DNA of 64,000 nucleotides from Flavobacterium glycines (GCF_900100165.1 NZ_FNEO01000001.1:1922001-1986000); one strand, 5' to 3'. Shown: positions 1-9,436, numbered from the stretch's first letter. Numbers and translations are program-made. The notes: generated by a model not told the origin, from the sequence alone.

Positions 1-114
1 TTTTCATTAGACGGGAAATATAATTTTGGATTGTCTAATTTAATTGAAGGAGGAAATAGTGACTTTAGTACAAAATTGAGTGGTGCTTTTTTTGGACTGA
101 GTTATAAGTTTTAA
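1..114 (+). CDS. Outer-membrane beta-barrel protein, C-terminal end (partial)
   Basis: The first 114 bases read as one open frame ending in TAA at 112-114. The last residues alternate hydrophobic and polar amino acids and end in Gly-Leu-Ser-Tyr-Lys-Phe. A terminal aromatic residue on an amphipathic strand is typical of outer-membrane beta-barrels in Bacteroidota. Only 37 codons are visible, so the family cannot be named. It is followed by a good terminator, so it is not joined to xerD. Confidence 0.55.
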   Translation, partial: FSLDGKYNFGLSNLIEGGNSDFSTKLSGAFFGLSYKF

Positions 115-134
115 TTAAAAAGCAAAATCTTAAT

Positions 135-163
135 AACCTCTTCTGCAAAGGAGAGGTTTTTTT
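135..163 (+). terminator. Rho-independent terminator after the partial barrel gene
   Basis: AACCTCT (135-141) pairs with AGAGGTT (152-158) and runs straight into a T tract. It lies 20 bases after the stop codon. Confidence 0.8.
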
Positions 164-191
164 ATGTTTATAAAAGTCGTTTATTTGTGTT

Positions 192-1094
192 ATGAACTGG
201 GAGTTTTATATTAAAAGTTATCAATCTTATCTAAAAATCGAACGTGGTTTGTCAAAGAATACCATTGCGAATTATTCTTTTGATATTGAACGTTTGTGCT
301 TGTTTTTGGAACAAAATAAAATAGAGATTTCGCCATTAAAAATAAATGAAGAGACAATTCAGCAGTTTGTTTATGCTGTTTCTTCTCAGGTCAATGCGCG
401 TTCTCAGGCAAGAATTATTTCGGGGTTGAAAAGTTTTTTCAGTTATTTAATTTTTGAAGATTATCGGGGAGATAATCCAATGGAATTAATAGAATCCCCT
501 AAAACAAGCCGAAAATTGCCGGATACTTTGGCTGTGGAAGAAATTGATCGTTTGATTGCAGCTATAGATTTGTCTTCAAAAGAAGGAGAGCGCAATCGCG
601 CAATGCTGGAAACTTTGTATGGATGCGGTCTTCGGGTTTCGGAATTGGTTTCGCTCAAAATATCTGATTTGTTTTTTGATGAAGGGTTTATCAAAATTAC
701 CGGAAAAGGAGATAAAGAACGTTTTGTGCCTATTGCCAATTTAACTAAAAAATATATTCAGATTTATAAAGATAATGTAAGGCCTGAAGTACCGGTAAAA
801 AAAGAATTTAGTGATACTTTGTTTTTAAATAGAAGAGGAGGGCAATTGACGCGTGCTATGGTTTTTACAATCATTAATAATTTGGCTGCGCAAATTGGTT
901 TAAAGAAGAAAATAAGTCCGCATACTTTTAGGCATTCTTTTGCAACTCATCTTCTTGAGAATGGAGCTGATTTGAGGTCTATTCAATTAATGTTAGGACA
1001 CGAATCGATAACAACTACTGAAATCTATTTGCATCTGGACAGAAAGTTTTTGACAGAAGTATTGGAGAATTGTCATCCGAGAAAAAATATGTGA
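192..1094 (+). CDS. xerD: Site-specific tyrosine recombinase XerD
   Basis: At 300 aa it has the normal XerC/XerD length. The N-terminal SAM-like core-binding domain (about 1-95) is followed by the catalytic domain. The expected catalytic set is present: R148 in the Gly-Leu-Arg-Val-Ser-Glu-Leu motif, K172 in the beta-hairpin Gly-Lys-Gly-Asp-Lys, H244 and R247 in His-Thr-Phe-Arg-His, H270 in Leu-Gly-His, and nucleophile Y279. The family resolves chromosome dimers at dif together with a second Xer subunit and FtsK. XerD rather than XerC is assigned by overall resemblance. No dif-like site is visible beside it. It is a single-gene unit between two terminators. Other integrases share this fold, but the length and lack of an N-terminal arm-binding extension favour the housekeeping enzyme. 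Confidence 0.9.
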   Translation: MNWEFYIKSYQSYLKIERGLSKNTIANYSFDIERLCLFLEQNKIEISPLKINEETIQQFVYAVSSQVNARSQARIISGLKSFFSYLIFEDYRGDNPMELIESPKTSRKLPDTLAVEEIDRLIAAIDLSSKEGERNRAMLETLYGCGLRVSELVSLKISDLFFDEGFIKITGKGDKERFVPIANLTKKYIQIYKDNVRPEVPVKKEFSDTLFLNRRGGQLTRAMVFTIINNLAAQIGLKKKISPHTFRHSFATHLLENGADLRSIQLMLGHESITTTEIYLHLDRKFLTEVLENCHPRKNM

Positions 1095-1122
1095 TTAAAT
1101 TTCAATCTGTTTGCTAATAAAA

Positions 1123-1166
1123 AAAACTCCAAATTCCAATTATGAATCATTGGGACTTGGAGTTTT
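1123..1166. terminator. Bidirectional terminator between convergent xerD and rny
   Basis: AAAACTCCAA (1123-1132) pairs with TTGGAGTTTT (1157-1166), and an inner CCAAT/ATTGG pair extends the stem. A and T tracts on both sides suit both convergent genes. Confidence 0.75.
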
Positions 1167-1184
1167 CTAATTATTTATTTAGAG

Positions 1185-2747
1185 TTACTTGGCGATATTT
1201 ACAGCTCTTGTTTCTCTAATTACAGTCACTTTAACCTGGCCTGGATAAGTCATTTCTGTTTGAATTTTTTGAGAGATTTCAAAAGATAAAGTTGCGGCAT
1301 TATCGTCTGAAACTTTTTCGCTTTCTACAATTACGCGTAATTCTCTACCTGCTTGAATGGCGTAAGCATTTTTAACTCCGTTGAATCCGTAAGCTACTTC
1401 TTCCAGATCTTTCAAACGTTGGATGTAAGAATCTAATACTTGTCTTCTTGCTCCTGGTCTCGCTCCGGAAATAGCATCACAAACCTGAATGATTGGAGAT
1501 AGTAATGATTTCATTTCAATCTCATCGTGGTGTGCTCCGATAGCGTTGCAAACTTCTTCTTTTTCACCGTATTTTTCAGCCCATTGCATTCCTAATAATG
1601 CGTGTGGTAAGTCGCTTTCTGTATCCGGAACTTTTCCGATATCGTGTAATAAACCTGCTCTTTTAGCCAGCTTAACATTCAATCCTAATTCGGCAGCCAT
1701 TAATCCGCAAAGTTTAGAAACTTCACGGGAGTGTTGTAATAAGTTTTGACCGTAAGAAGAACGGTATTTCATTCTACCAACAACTTTGATTAATTCAGGG
1801 TGTAAACCGTGAATTCCTAAATCGATAACAGTACGTTTTCCAACTTCAATGATTTCATCATCAATTTGTTTAGCAGTTTTAGCAACCACTTCTTCAATAC
1901 GTGCCGGGTGAATACGTCCGTCAGTTACTAATTTGTGTAAAGACAAACGGGCGATTTCTCTACGAACAGGATCAAAGCATGATAGGATAATCGCTTCCGG
2001 AGTGTCATCAACAATAATTTCTACTCCTGTTGCAGCTTCTAAAGCACGAATGTTTCTTCCTTCGCGACCGATAATTCTACCTTTTACATCATCAGATTCG
2101 ATGTTAAATACCGAAACACAGTTTTCTACTGCTTCCTCAGTTCCTACACGTTGAATGGTGTTAATGATGATTTTCTTAGCTTCCTGTTGTGCGGTTAATT
2201 TAGCCTCTTCAATAGTATCCTGAATATGAGACATCGCTTTTGTTTTCGCTTCTGCTTTTAAACCTTCTACTAATTGTTCTTTAGCTTCTTCTGCAGATAA
2301 ACCGGAAATCAATTCTAATTGTTGTAATTGACTTTTGTGTAATCTGTCAACTTCAGCTTGTTTTTTGTCTAAAACCTCAATTTTAGCTTCAAATTCGGCT
2401 GTTTTTTTTTCAAAATCGTCGTTGACTTTTTTGGCTTTGGATAATTCGTTAGAAACCTGAGATTCTTTGTCTCTGATTCTTTTTTCTACTTCAGCTACTT
2501 TTTTGTCACGAGCCAAAATTACTTGTTCATGTTCGGCTTTTAATTCGATAAACTTCTCTTTTGCCTGAAGAATTTTATCTTTTTTTATGTTTTCAGCTTC
2601 AAAATTAGCGTCTTTTAAGATAGAAGCAGCTTCTTTTTTAGCGTTTTTAATAAGATTAGAGATGTTGCTCTTTTCGATGATTTTAGCGATACTAAAACCT
2701 ACCGCAATACCTATAATTCCCGAAATAATAATCGTTAATATGTCCAT
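1185..2747 (-). CDS. rny: Ribonuclease Y
   Basis: This is a membrane-anchored endoribonuclease that starts mRNA decay. At 520 aa it matches the usual RNase Y length. An N-terminal membrane helix (about 3-22) is followed by a long charged coiled coil (about 30-200). Next come a KH RNA-binding domain with [10 protein letters not shown] at 223-232, and an HD metal phosphohydrolase domain with the H368-D369 pair in Leu-Leu-His-Asp-Ile-Gly-Lys. It lies downstream of the coiled-coil gene, zapA and the 6S RNA on the same strand. It may be read through from that promoter or use its own after the 6S terminator. Confidence 0.95.
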   Translation of the reverse strand: MDILTIIISGIIGIAVGFSIAKIIEKSNISNLIKNAKKEAASILKDANFEAENIKKDKILQAKEKFIELKAEHEQVILARDKKVAEVEKRIRDKESQVSNELSKAKKVNDDFEKKTAEFEAKIEVLDKKQAEVDRLHKSQLQQLELISGLSAEEAKEQLVEGLKAEAKTKAMSHIQDTIEEAKLTAQQEAKKIIINTIQRVGTEEAVENCVSVFNIESDDVKGRIIGREGRNIRALEAATGVEIIVDDTPEAIILSCFDPVRREIARLSLHKLVTDGRIHPARIEEVVAKTAKQIDDEIIEVGKRTVIDLGIHGLHPELIKVVGRMKYRSSYGQNLLQHSREVSKLCGLMAAELGLNVKLAKRAGLLHDIGKVPDTESDLPHALLGMQWAEKYGEKEEVCNAIGAHHDEIEMKSLLSPIIQVCDAISGARPGARRQVLDSYIQRLKDLEEVAYGFNGVKNAYAIQAGRELRVIVESEKVSDDNAATLSFEISQKIQTEMTYPGQVKVTVIRETRAVNIAK

Positions 2748-2769
2748 GTTTGTTTAAAAATTTATATAT

Positions 2770-2930
2770 AAAAAAAGCCTACATTAAGTTGTTTGTATAA
2801 ACTCGTTAAGACAAGTTTTGAGCTAACTCGTTGTTCAAGCTTCCAAACTGAATTGGCTTGCTATAGTAACGATGATTTGCTCATTCTAATTTGTTAGTGT
2901 TGAGTTTATCAAATATGAACTAATGTAGGC
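2770..2930 (-). ncRNA. ssrS: 6S RNA (6S-Flavo type), with terminator
   Basis: On the minus strand GCCTACATTA (2930-2921) closes with TAATGTAGGC (2786-2777), followed directly by seven T residues (2776-2770). A second stem pairs 2902-2913 (GAGTTTATCAAA on the plus strand) with 2792-2804 (TTGTATAAACTC). An apical hairpin forms from CAAG/CTTG with CCAA/TTGG. Between the stems lies a large, poorly paired centre. Closing stem, central bubble and apical hairpin are the 6S layout, which mimics an open promoter and sequesters RNA polymerase. Placement next to zapA also fits 6S RNA. The family name (Rfam 6S-Flavo) is recalled, not searched. The RNA body is 154 nt. Confidence 0.85.
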
Positions 2931-2960
2931 AGTATCTTAGTTTAAAGAACGTATTTTTTT

Positions 2961-3248
2961 TTAGAGATTTTCGTCTAAAAAAGCATTAATTTTTTGGATT
3001 CTATCGATGGTTTCATCCGCATTGATAGCATTATCAATTTGTTTTTGCTCTACTTGTGATGCAAATTGCAAAGCACACATGGCTAAAACATCCTGTTTGT
3101 CGCGAACAGCATAATTTTCTTCAAATTGCTTTATCATAGTATCAATTTTCTTTGAAGCACTTCTAAGTCCTTCTTCCTGACTGGGATCCACAGTTAGCGG
3201 ATACACTCGGTCTGCAATTGATATTTTAATTTTAAGCTTTTCGTCCAT
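2961..3248 (-). CDS. zapA: Cell division protein ZapA
   Basis: This 95-aa protein binds FtsZ and promotes bundling of Z-ring filaments. The N-terminal half has the ZapA head pattern (KIKISIADRVYPLTVDPSQE, then the Glu-Gly-Leu-Arg-Ser-Ala helix). The second half is a helix rich in Gln and Glu that would form the dimer/tetramer coiled coil. The length is typical. It starts 8 bases after the stop of the upstream coiled-coil gene, so the two are almost certainly co-transcribed. The 6S RNA follows on the same strand. Confidence 0.9.
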   Translation of the reverse strand: MDEKLKIKISIADRVYPLTVDPSQEEGLRSASKKIDTMIKQFEENYAVRDKQDVLAMCALQFASQVEQKQIDNAINADETIDRIQKINAFLDENL

Positions 3249-3256
3249 TGTTTATA

Positions 3257-3547
3257 CTAATCCGATAACTGTGCTATACAGTAATCAATTTCCCGAATTA
3301 ATGAATTTATTTTAAGCTTTGTATCTCTTTTGTTTTCTTCGCTGCCTAATAATGAATTGGCTATTTTAAGTGTTTCATACTTTGCTTTTAAATCTTCAAT
3401 CTCATTGGATTGATTTTGTATGATTTGTGCAGCTTTGTTTAATTCGATAGTTAAATCTTGATTGTTTTTTTCTAAATTTCTTAGCTTTAGAATTAGTTTT
3501 TCAACTTTACTTTCAAGAGTATCAATTATTTCTGCAATTACACTCAT
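3257..3547 (-). CDS. Small coiled-coil protein co-transcribed with zapA
   Basis: This 96-aa protein is nearly all helical. Heptad patterns run from about residue 5 to 75 (Leu/Ile every three to four residues, many Glu, Lys, Asn, Gln). There is no signal peptide or enzyme motif. It is the first gene of the zapA operon and has its own consensus promoter. Position suggests a cell-division accessory role, perhaps acting with ZapA in the way ZapB does in other bacteria. That is inference from context; the protein itself only shows a coiled coil. Confidence 0.75.
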   Translation of the reverse strand: MSVIAEIIDTLESKVEKLILKLRNLEKNNQDLTIELNKAAQIIQNQSNEIEDLKAKYETLKIANSLLGSEENKRDTKLKINSLIREIDYCIAQLSD

Positions 3548-3575
3548 TATTAATCCTAATCATTACTTAATATTA

Positions 3576-3605
3576 CAAATTTAGTATTAGTTTTTATTAT
3601 TGCAA
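3576..3605 (-). promoter_or_regulatory. Promoter of the coiled-coil/zapA operon
   Basis: On the minus strand TTG (3605-3603), 19 bases, then TAAATTTG (3583-3576) fully match the Bacteroidota -33/-7 consensus. The expected start of transcription leaves a leader of about 20 nt. Confidence 0.7.
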
Positions 3606-3724
3606 TATTTTAAGGGTTTTTTTATTATAAAATAATCAATATGTTGTACTGTAATTGGTTACAAAAAAAAGTTATTTATAAAGTATTCCAAATTAGTTTT
3701 TTTATCTTAGCAAAAACGTTACGC

Positions 3725-5419
3725 ATGAGATTTTTTTTATTTTTTCTACTGATATCCAGAGTAGTTATTGCTCAGACTACTTATCCAAAAGATTATTTTG
3801 AGTCTCCTTTAGGCATTCCGATGCAGTTATCCGGGAATTTTGGCGAATTAAGACCGAATCATTTTCATGCCGGTTTTGATTTTAAAACTTTGCAAAAAGA
3901 AGGTTTAGAAGTGCATGCCGCAGCTGATGGTTATATTTCAAGAATTAAGATTTCTCCTTTCGGAAATGGGAAAGCCATTTATATTAATCATCCAAACGGA
4001 ATAACTACGGTTTATTGTCATTTGCAAAAGGCAGTTGGTATAATCGATGAATATATTAAAAAAGCACAGTATAAGGATCAATCTTTTGAAATCGAGTTGT
4101 TTCCAAAAGCAAATGAATTAGAAGTAAAGAAAGGTGAGATTATTGCACTTTCCGGAAATACAGGCTCGTCTGAAGGACCGCATTTGCATTTTGAATTCAG
4201 AGATACGAAGACTGAAAAAATAATCAATCCTATGTTTTTTGGATTTGACAAAAACTTTAAGGACACTAAGAAACCTGTTGTTTCGGCAGTTTATGTTTAT
4301 CCTTTAGGTGGAACTACAGCCAATAAATCCAAACAGCCTTTATTGTTGAATTTAAGGTTACAAGCAGATGGAACGTATTTGGCAAATAAAGTTTTAGCTA
4401 ATGGGGCAATTGGTTTTGGAATTTCTGCCGTTGATTATGACAATGTTTCTTTAAATCAAAATGGGGTTTTTAAAGTACAGTCGTATTTAAATGGGAAAGC
4501 TATTTTTGGTTATCAGTTTGATACATATGCATTTGATGAAATGCGTTATGTAAATGCATTAATTGATTATGGACGTTATAAGCAAACTTCTCAAAGAGTT
4601 CAAAAATTGTTTATGAAATCTCCTTTTGGGTTAAGTATTATTAAGACAGATGCTGATAATGGTATTGTAACTGTTTTACCAAATCTGAGTTTATCCTATC
4701 GAATAGAAGTGGCTGATTATTTCGGGAATACTACAGTTATTACTATTCCAATTGGTTATGATGCTTCGGCGGCTGTTGTAGAAAAAGAAATGGTGGTTTC
4801 AAACTATTTTGTTAAAGCCGGCAAGGATAATATTTTTTCAAAAGACAATATGACTGCCACTTTTCCTGCTGGAACTTTTTATGATGATTTTGCAATGAAT
4901 TTTGCTGTAAATGGGAACGTTTTAAACCTTCATGATGATACGGTTCCTGTGCATACCAGTTTTGAAATTGCTATCGAGAGTGATAAATATACCGATGACC
5001 AAAAAAGTAAAGTTTATATCGCTAATATAAGTTCTAGTGGAAAATTAGGTTATAATTCGACAGCTGTAAAAGGGAATTTGTATACAACTAAGGTAAGAAC
5101 TTTGGGTAAATATACTTTAGCGATGGATACAACAGTACCAACGATAAGTATTGCAAAACCTATTGAAGGGCGTTGGCTAACCAATGAGAAATCCATTCAG
5201 CTTTTTATAAGTGATAGTGGTTCCGGGATAAAATCATATAATGGTTATTTGAATGGGAATTGGATTTTATTTGAATACGATGCAAAAACCAGAAAAATCA
5301 CTTATGAATTTACTAATGAATTCCTTGTGGAAGGTTCTAATGAGTTAAAAGTAATTGTCACGGATCAAGTGGGGAATTCTTCTGCATTTGAGACTCGATT
5401 TTTTAGAAGTCAAAAATAA
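3725..5419 (+). CDS. Secreted M23-family metallopeptidase
   Basis: A LytM-type zinc peptidase expected to cut peptide cross-links of peptidoglycan in the periplasm. I start at the ATG at 3725 because it gives a clean signal peptide (Met-Arg-Phe-Phe-Leu... ending Val-Ile-Ala-Gln). An in-frame ATG at 3641 would add 28 residues unlike any signal. The product is 564 aa. The catalytic domain lies near the N-terminus: His-X3-Asp (H48, D52), a His at 99, and the His-Leu-His pair (H153, H155). About 380 further residues look like beta-sandwich domains. It sits 11 bases ahead of the TonB receptor gene, so a two-gene operon is likely. Confidence 0.88.
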   Translation: MRFFLFFLLISRVVIAQTTYPKDYFESPLGIPMQLSGNFGELRPNHFHAGFDFKTLQKEGLEVHAAADGYISRIKISPFGNGKAIYINHPNGITTVYCHLQKAVGIIDEYIKKAQYKDQSFEIELFPKANELEVKKGEIIALSGNTGSSEGPHLHFEFRDTKTEKIINPMFFGFDKNFKDTKKPVVSAVYVYPLGGTTANKSKQPLLLNLRLQADGTYLANKVLANGAIGFGISAVDYDNVSLNQNGVFKVQSYLNGKAIFGYQFDTYAFDEMRYVNALIDYGRYKQTSQRVQKLFMKSPFGLSIIKTDADNGIVTVLPNLSLSYRIEVADYFGNTTVITIPIGYDASAAVVEKEMVVSNYFVKAGKDNIFSKDNMTATFPAGTFYDDFAMNFAVNGNVLNLHDDTVPVHTSFEIAIESDKYTDDQKSKVYIANISSSGKLGYNSTAVKGNLYTTKVRTLGKYTLAMDTTVPTISIAKPIEGRWLTNEKSIQLFISDSGSGIKSYNGYLNGNWILFEYDAKTRKITYEFTNEFLVEGSNELKVIVTDQVGNSSAFETRFFRSQK

Positions 5420-5430
5420 TATCATAGAGT

Positions 5431-7896
5431 TTGAAGAATAATAAGCTAAGTTTCGTCTTTATTGTCTTTTGGGTTAGTTTTTCAACTTTGGCACAATTGG
5501 CTAAAGTAAAAGGGACAGTTCTTGATGCTCAAAATCATCCTGTAAGCAATGTTAGTATTTCCTTTTCGGGGCATTTCACTCAATCGGATGCTAAAGGTTT
5601 TTATTCCATAAAAGTGCCTGTAAACAAAAAAGTGAATTTAGTTTTTAGTCATTTGACCTTTAAAAAAGCGACAGTTTCTTTATTGTTAAAAAATAGTTCG
5701 GATTACGAATTGAATTTAGTTTTAAATGAGTTTGAAGAACAAATGGGAGAAATAGTTATCTCGAAAGATAAAAAGATTCAAATTCATGGTGTTACGGCAA
5801 TATCGGCTGATATTGTAAAGAAAATTCCCGGAGCTAATGCAGGAATTGAAAACGTTTTGAAAACCTTAGCAGGAGTGAATTCAAATAACGAAATGAGTAC
5901 GCAATACTCAGTAAGGGGCGGGAATTATGACGAAAATCTGGTGTATGTAAACGATGTTGAAATTTATCGTCCTTTCCTGATACGTTCCGGACAACAGGAA
6001 GGCTTGAGTTTTACCAATACTGATCTGGTTCAAAATGTCAATTTTTCGGCAGGTGGTTTTCAGGCGAAATATGGTGATAAATTATCGTCTGTTTTAGATA
6101 TAACGTATAGAAATCCAACTCAATTTGGAGCGTCTTTTGAAGCGAGTTTACTCGGTGGCAGTATCGCTGTTGATGCTGTGTCTAAAAATAAAAAATGGAC
6201 TTCGGTTACTGGTGTGCGTTATCGAAACAATAGTCTTTTGGTAAATAGTCAGGATACACAAACGAATTACAAGCCCACTTTTGTTGATGTTCAAACGAAT
6301 ATAAACTATAAAGCTTCTGAAAAATGGCAATGGAGTTTTTTGGGGAATATTTCACAAAACAAGTATAATTACCAGCCGTTAATTCGTAATACTAAATTTG
6401 GAACAGCTGATAATCCGATGCAATTGACAGTATATTATGAAGGGCAGGAAAAAGACGAGTATACCACTTATTTTGGAGCTTTGAAAACGACTTATCAGGC
6501 TTCGGATAAGTTAAAATTTAAATTCATAAATTCTGTTTTTCATACTTTGGAACAAGAGCATTTTGATATTTTGGCACAATATCTTTTAACAGATAATAGT
6601 ACTGCGATTGGTTCTGATACGTATAATGCTTCTTATGCAAACGGGATAGGTTCGCAACTGAATCATGCCCGAAATGATTTGGATGCTTTGATTATCAATA
6701 GTGAGGTTAAAGGTTTTTATGATTGGGCTAAGAGCAATTTGGAGTTTGGAGTAAAATATACCCGGGAATCTATTCGCGACCGTGTAATGGAGTGGGAAGT
6801 GGTAGATTCGGCAGGTTTTTCGGTTAATCCGCGAATTCTTGAATTTTCGAGGGAAGATCAGCCTTATACGTCTTTTGAAGGTCCGCTAGCACCTTATAGA
6901 AGTGTTTTTGCAACTAATTATAATACAATTAATCGTTTTTCGGCTTATGTTCAGTGGAATGCAAAATCCTATCTGGAAAATGCAGTGCTATGGTATACTT
7001 TAGGGGGGCGAATACAAAATTGGGGAATTTCAGGGACGAATTCTTCAGGGCAGTCACAAACTGTTTTTAGTCCGAGAGGGCAGTTAGCTTTAAAGCCTGA
7101 TTGGGAAAAGGATATGATTTTTAGAATTTCAGGTGGTTACTATTACCAACCGCCTTTTTACAGAGAACTCAGGGATGCTTCGGGAGTTGTTCAGGATAAT
7201 GTAAAAGCGCAGCAATCTGTTCAACTGGTATTAGGAAATGAATATAATTTTCAAATGTGGAAAAGACCTTTTAGGTTGGTTTCAGAGTTGTATTATAAAT
7301 CATTGAATGATGTTAATGCCTATACAATAGATAATGTTCGGATACGTTATGCAGCTAATAATAATGCGAAAGCCTATGCACAAGGCATAGATTTTAGATT
7401 GAATGGGGAATTTGTTCCGGGAACGGAATCCTGGTTTAGCTTTGGCTATCTTAAAACAGAAGAAAATTCGAATAACAAAGGATATATTGCCCGACCTACG
7501 GATCAAAGATTAAAATTTGCTGTTTTGTTTCAGGATTATATGCCTAGTATTCCCAGTATGCGATTGTATTTGAATTTGGTTTACAATACCGGTTTACCGG
7601 GAGGTTCGCCATCATATACAGATCCTTATTTGTACCAAAACAGATTGAATGATTACCGCCGTGTTGATATTGGATTTTCAAAAGTATTAATCGATGCTAA
7701 TTTGATAAAAGCTAAAAAGGGGTGGTTGGGTAATTTTAAGGAGCTGGCTATTGGTTTAGAAATATTTAATTTGTTTAATAATCAAAACGCAATTACGAAT
7801 ACCTGGGTAAGGGATGTGTATTCTAAAAATGAGTATGCCGTGCCTAATTATATGACTACAAGAGTATTCAATGTTAAGTTGAATGCTAAGTTGTAA
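5431..7896 (+). CDS. TonB-dependent outer-membrane receptor, TTG start
   Basis: This 821-aa protein has a signal peptide ending Ser-Thr-Leu-Ala-Gln (residue 22). Next come a CarboxypepD_reg-like beta-sandwich (about 23-105), a plug domain (about 120-230, with Ser-Val-Arg-Gly-Gly-Asn-Tyr-Asp-Glu-Asn) and a 22-strand-type barrel to the C-terminus. Such receptors import substrates using TonB energy. No SusD partner follows, so it is not a classical polysaccharide-locus SusC, and the substrate is unknown. The start must be TTG: a stop codon (TAG, 5425-5427) lies just upstream in frame and the next in-frame Met would remove the signal peptide. It is probably translated with the M23 peptidase gene. 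Confidence 0.9.
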   Translation: MKNNKLSFVFIVFWVSFSTLAQLAKVKGTVLDAQNHPVSNVSISFSGHFTQSDAKGFYSIKVPVNKKVNLVFSHLTFKKATVSLLLKNSSDYELNLVLNEFEEQMGEIVISKDKKIQIHGVTAISADIVKKIPGANAGIENVLKTLAGVNSNNEMSTQYSVRGGNYDENLVYVNDVEIYRPFLIRSGQQEGLSFTNTDLVQNVNFSAGGFQAKYGDKLSSVLDITYRNPTQFGASFEASLLGGSIAVDAVSKNKKWTSVTGVRYRNNSLLVNSQDTQTNYKPTFVDVQTNINYKASEKWQWSFLGNISQNKYNYQPLIRNTKFGTADNPMQLTVYYEGQEKDEYTTYFGALKTTYQASDKLKFKFINSVFHTLEQEHFDILAQYLLTDNSTAIGSDTYNASYANGIGSQLNHARNDLDALIINSEVKGFYDWAKSNLEFGVKYTRESIRDRVMEWEVVDSAGFSVNPRILEFSREDQPYTSFEGPLAPYRSVFATNYNTINRFSAYVQWNAKSYLENAVLWYTLGGRIQNWGISGTNSSGQSQTVFSPRGQLALKPDWEKDMIFRISGGYYYQPPFYRELRDASGVVQDNVKAQQSVQLVLGNEYNFQMWKRPFRLVSELYYKSLNDVNAYTIDNVRIRYAANNNAKAYAQGIDFRLNGEFVPGTESWFSFGYLKTEENSNNKGYIARPTDQRLKFAVLFQDYMPSIPSMRLYLNLVYNTGLPGGSPSYTDPYLYQNRLNDYRRVDIGFSKVLIDANLIKAKKGWLGNFKELAIGLEIFNLFNNQNAITNTWVRDVYSKNEYAVPNYMTTRVFNVKLNAKL

Positions 7897-7969
7897 TATC
7901 AGGAGTAATGCCTAGGTTTTATATGATTATAAATTAAGTTTAAAATTCAAAAGCATTTTTAAAAATCAT

Positions 7970-7977
7970 TACATTTG
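7970..7977 (+). promoter_or_regulatory. Candidate -7 element for the lipoprotein gene at 8002
   Basis: TACATTTG matches TAnnTTTG and lies 24 bases before the ATG. No TTG stands at the expected -33 distance, so this is a weak call. Confidence 0.4.
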
Positions 7978-8001
7978 AAAATATTTTAATATTACATCCA
8001 T

Positions 8002-8724
8002 ATGAAAACTGTATCAATCGTCTTGATGAACATTGCAGTCTTACTTTTGGTGAGCTGTAAAAAAGAAGTTGAGAAGCCTAAAGTTATATATGATTCTTCT
8101 TCTAAAGCAAAGTCTATTGCTAAGAAGGATTCTACACAGGTTTCTATTGCCGATTTGCCTATTCAAATGGAAGGAACGGATTATTTAATCCATCCTGTTG
8201 GTGATTTAAGAGTATATGAAAAAGGAACTAAAGCTAAATATGGTTCTTCAAGTGTGATTGATTTGAGCTTTACAATTTCTAATTTAGGTGATGATGAAAT
8301 TACCGGTTATTTACAGAATTTAAAGTTTCAAAAAATAGATTCTGATTCGATAAAATCGTTGACGGATAAGCCTGCTTTAATTTTAACGGTTACTTATTTA
8401 AAAGCGATTGCTGAAAAAACAAATAAGCAAATTTTAGTCTACACCATGTATGATGTGGATACCAATAAGGATGGAAAATTAGATACAAGTGATATTAAAT
8501 CTTTGTATTTAAGTGAAATCAGCGGGGAACATTTTATTAAAATATCGGCTAATTTTCAGGAGTTAATCGATTGGAATCTTATTGAATCTAAGAATCGTTT
8601 GTATTTTAGAACGGTTGAAGATACCAATAAAAACGGGCAATTTGATAAAAATGATGTAGTCCAATATGGTTACATTAATTTATTGGCTAAGGATTGGGAA
8701 GTTGTTAATTATGAACCAATTTAA
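8002..8724 (+). CDS. Lipoprotein with two EF-hand/dockerin-like loops
   Basis: This 240-aa protein has a type II signal peptide ending Leu-Val-Ser-Cys, so C19 would be lipidated. A Lys/Ser-rich linker follows. Two Asp-rich loops have calcium-binding spacing: D153-T-N-K-D-G-K-L-D161 with D164, and D207-T-N-K-N-G-Q-F-D215 with D218. I do not recognise a named family. The loops suggest Ca-stabilised folding on the cell surface or in the periplasm. It is a single-gene unit, convergent with the DUF2971 gene only 10 bases away. Confidence 0.75.
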   Translation: MKTVSIVLMNIAVLLLVSCKKEVEKPKVIYDSSSKAKSIAKKDSTQVSIADLPIQMEGTDYLIHPVGDLRVYEKGTKAKYGSSSVIDLSFTISNLGDDEITGYLQNLKFQKIDSDSIKSLTDKPALILTVTYLKAIAEKTNKQILVYTMYDVDTNKDGKLDTSDIKSLYLSEISGEHFIKISANFQELIDWNLIESKNRLYFRTVEDTNKNGQFDKNDVVQYGYINLLAKDWEVVNYEPI

Positions 8725-8734
8725 TATTCTTTCT

Positions 8735-9436
8735 TTAAATCAGAATATCACTTTCTAAATCTGATTTTTCAATTGAGAAATTGAATCCTAATTCTTTTAC
8801 AAGCTGAATTACCAGGTTTTTATACCAGTTTTCTGATTTAGGGTGAATGTAGATTTTTTCAATCAATTCGTTAATATCTACATTTATTTTTAATCCATCG
8901 TTAAGTTTGATGTTGTTTTTGGATACATCAGTAATTACTCTTACTTCACGTTCGTATTGAAAGCTTTTTCTTTTAAAAAGAAAAGGAAAGAAAGAATCGT
9001 CAAATGGAATGTATTCCTTTTTGTAATCTATATAATTTACTTCTCCTATAAATTGCTTGAAACTGGTTTCAGGATACAAGGATTTTTGCAATCGCCCAAT
9101 GGTGGATTGAATAGCTAAACCTTCGCTGTTTTGAGTGAATATTTGCCACATGGCAAAGGATTCGTATTCATTGATATGCCAACTGCTGATGGCTATTTTT
9201 TCCCGATGGGTTTTGTAATAATTAATAAATTCAGGATTATCAATAGCTAATTTTTTTATTTCTTCATAAGTAGGTTCGCTAAAAGTACCTTCGTATTGAT
9301 CTTCAAATTTGTCTGAACGCGACATGAATAATTTTTGCGAAAGCAATAAATCTAAAAATTTTGATAAGTCTAAATATTTCCAAATTACCGTATCGGTATT
9401 TTCGGTTAGTTTAATGTTTGGATTATTTTGGTACAT
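8735..9436 (-). CDS. DUF2971-like protein
   Basis: This 233-aa cytoplasmic protein has no signal peptide. The N-terminal part (Trp-Lys-Tyr-Leu-Asp-Leu, then Leu-Phe-Met-Ser-Arg-Ser-Asp-Lys-Phe-Glu-Asp) and the middle (Ile-Ser-Ser-Trp-His, Glu-Ser-Phe-Ala-Met-Trp, then Phe-Lys-Arg-Lys-Ser-Phe-Gln-Tyr-Glu-Arg-Glu-Val-Arg) follow the DUF2971 pattern. The function of that family is unknown. Some members occur in defence or mobile contexts, but here both sides are ordinary genes. The family call rests on recognition by eye. Confidence 0.7.
   Translation of the reverse strand: MYQNNPNIKLTENTDTVIWKYLDLSKFLDLLLSQKLFMSRSDKFEDQYEGTFSEPTYEEIKKLAIDNPEFINYYKTHREKIAISSWHINEYESFAMWQIFTQNSEGLAIQSTIGRLQKSLYPETSFKQFIGEVNYIDYKKEYIPFDDSFFPFLFKRKSFQYEREVRVITDVSKNNIKLNDGLKINVDINELIEKIYIHPKSENWYKNLVIQLVKELGFNFSIEKSDLESDILI

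Noticed and set aside
192..1094. xerD as integrase of a mobile element or of the cassette-like array
   Set aside because: Normal Xer length, all catalytic residues, no integron-type extra helix, no attachment site nearby, and 24 kb from the palindromes.
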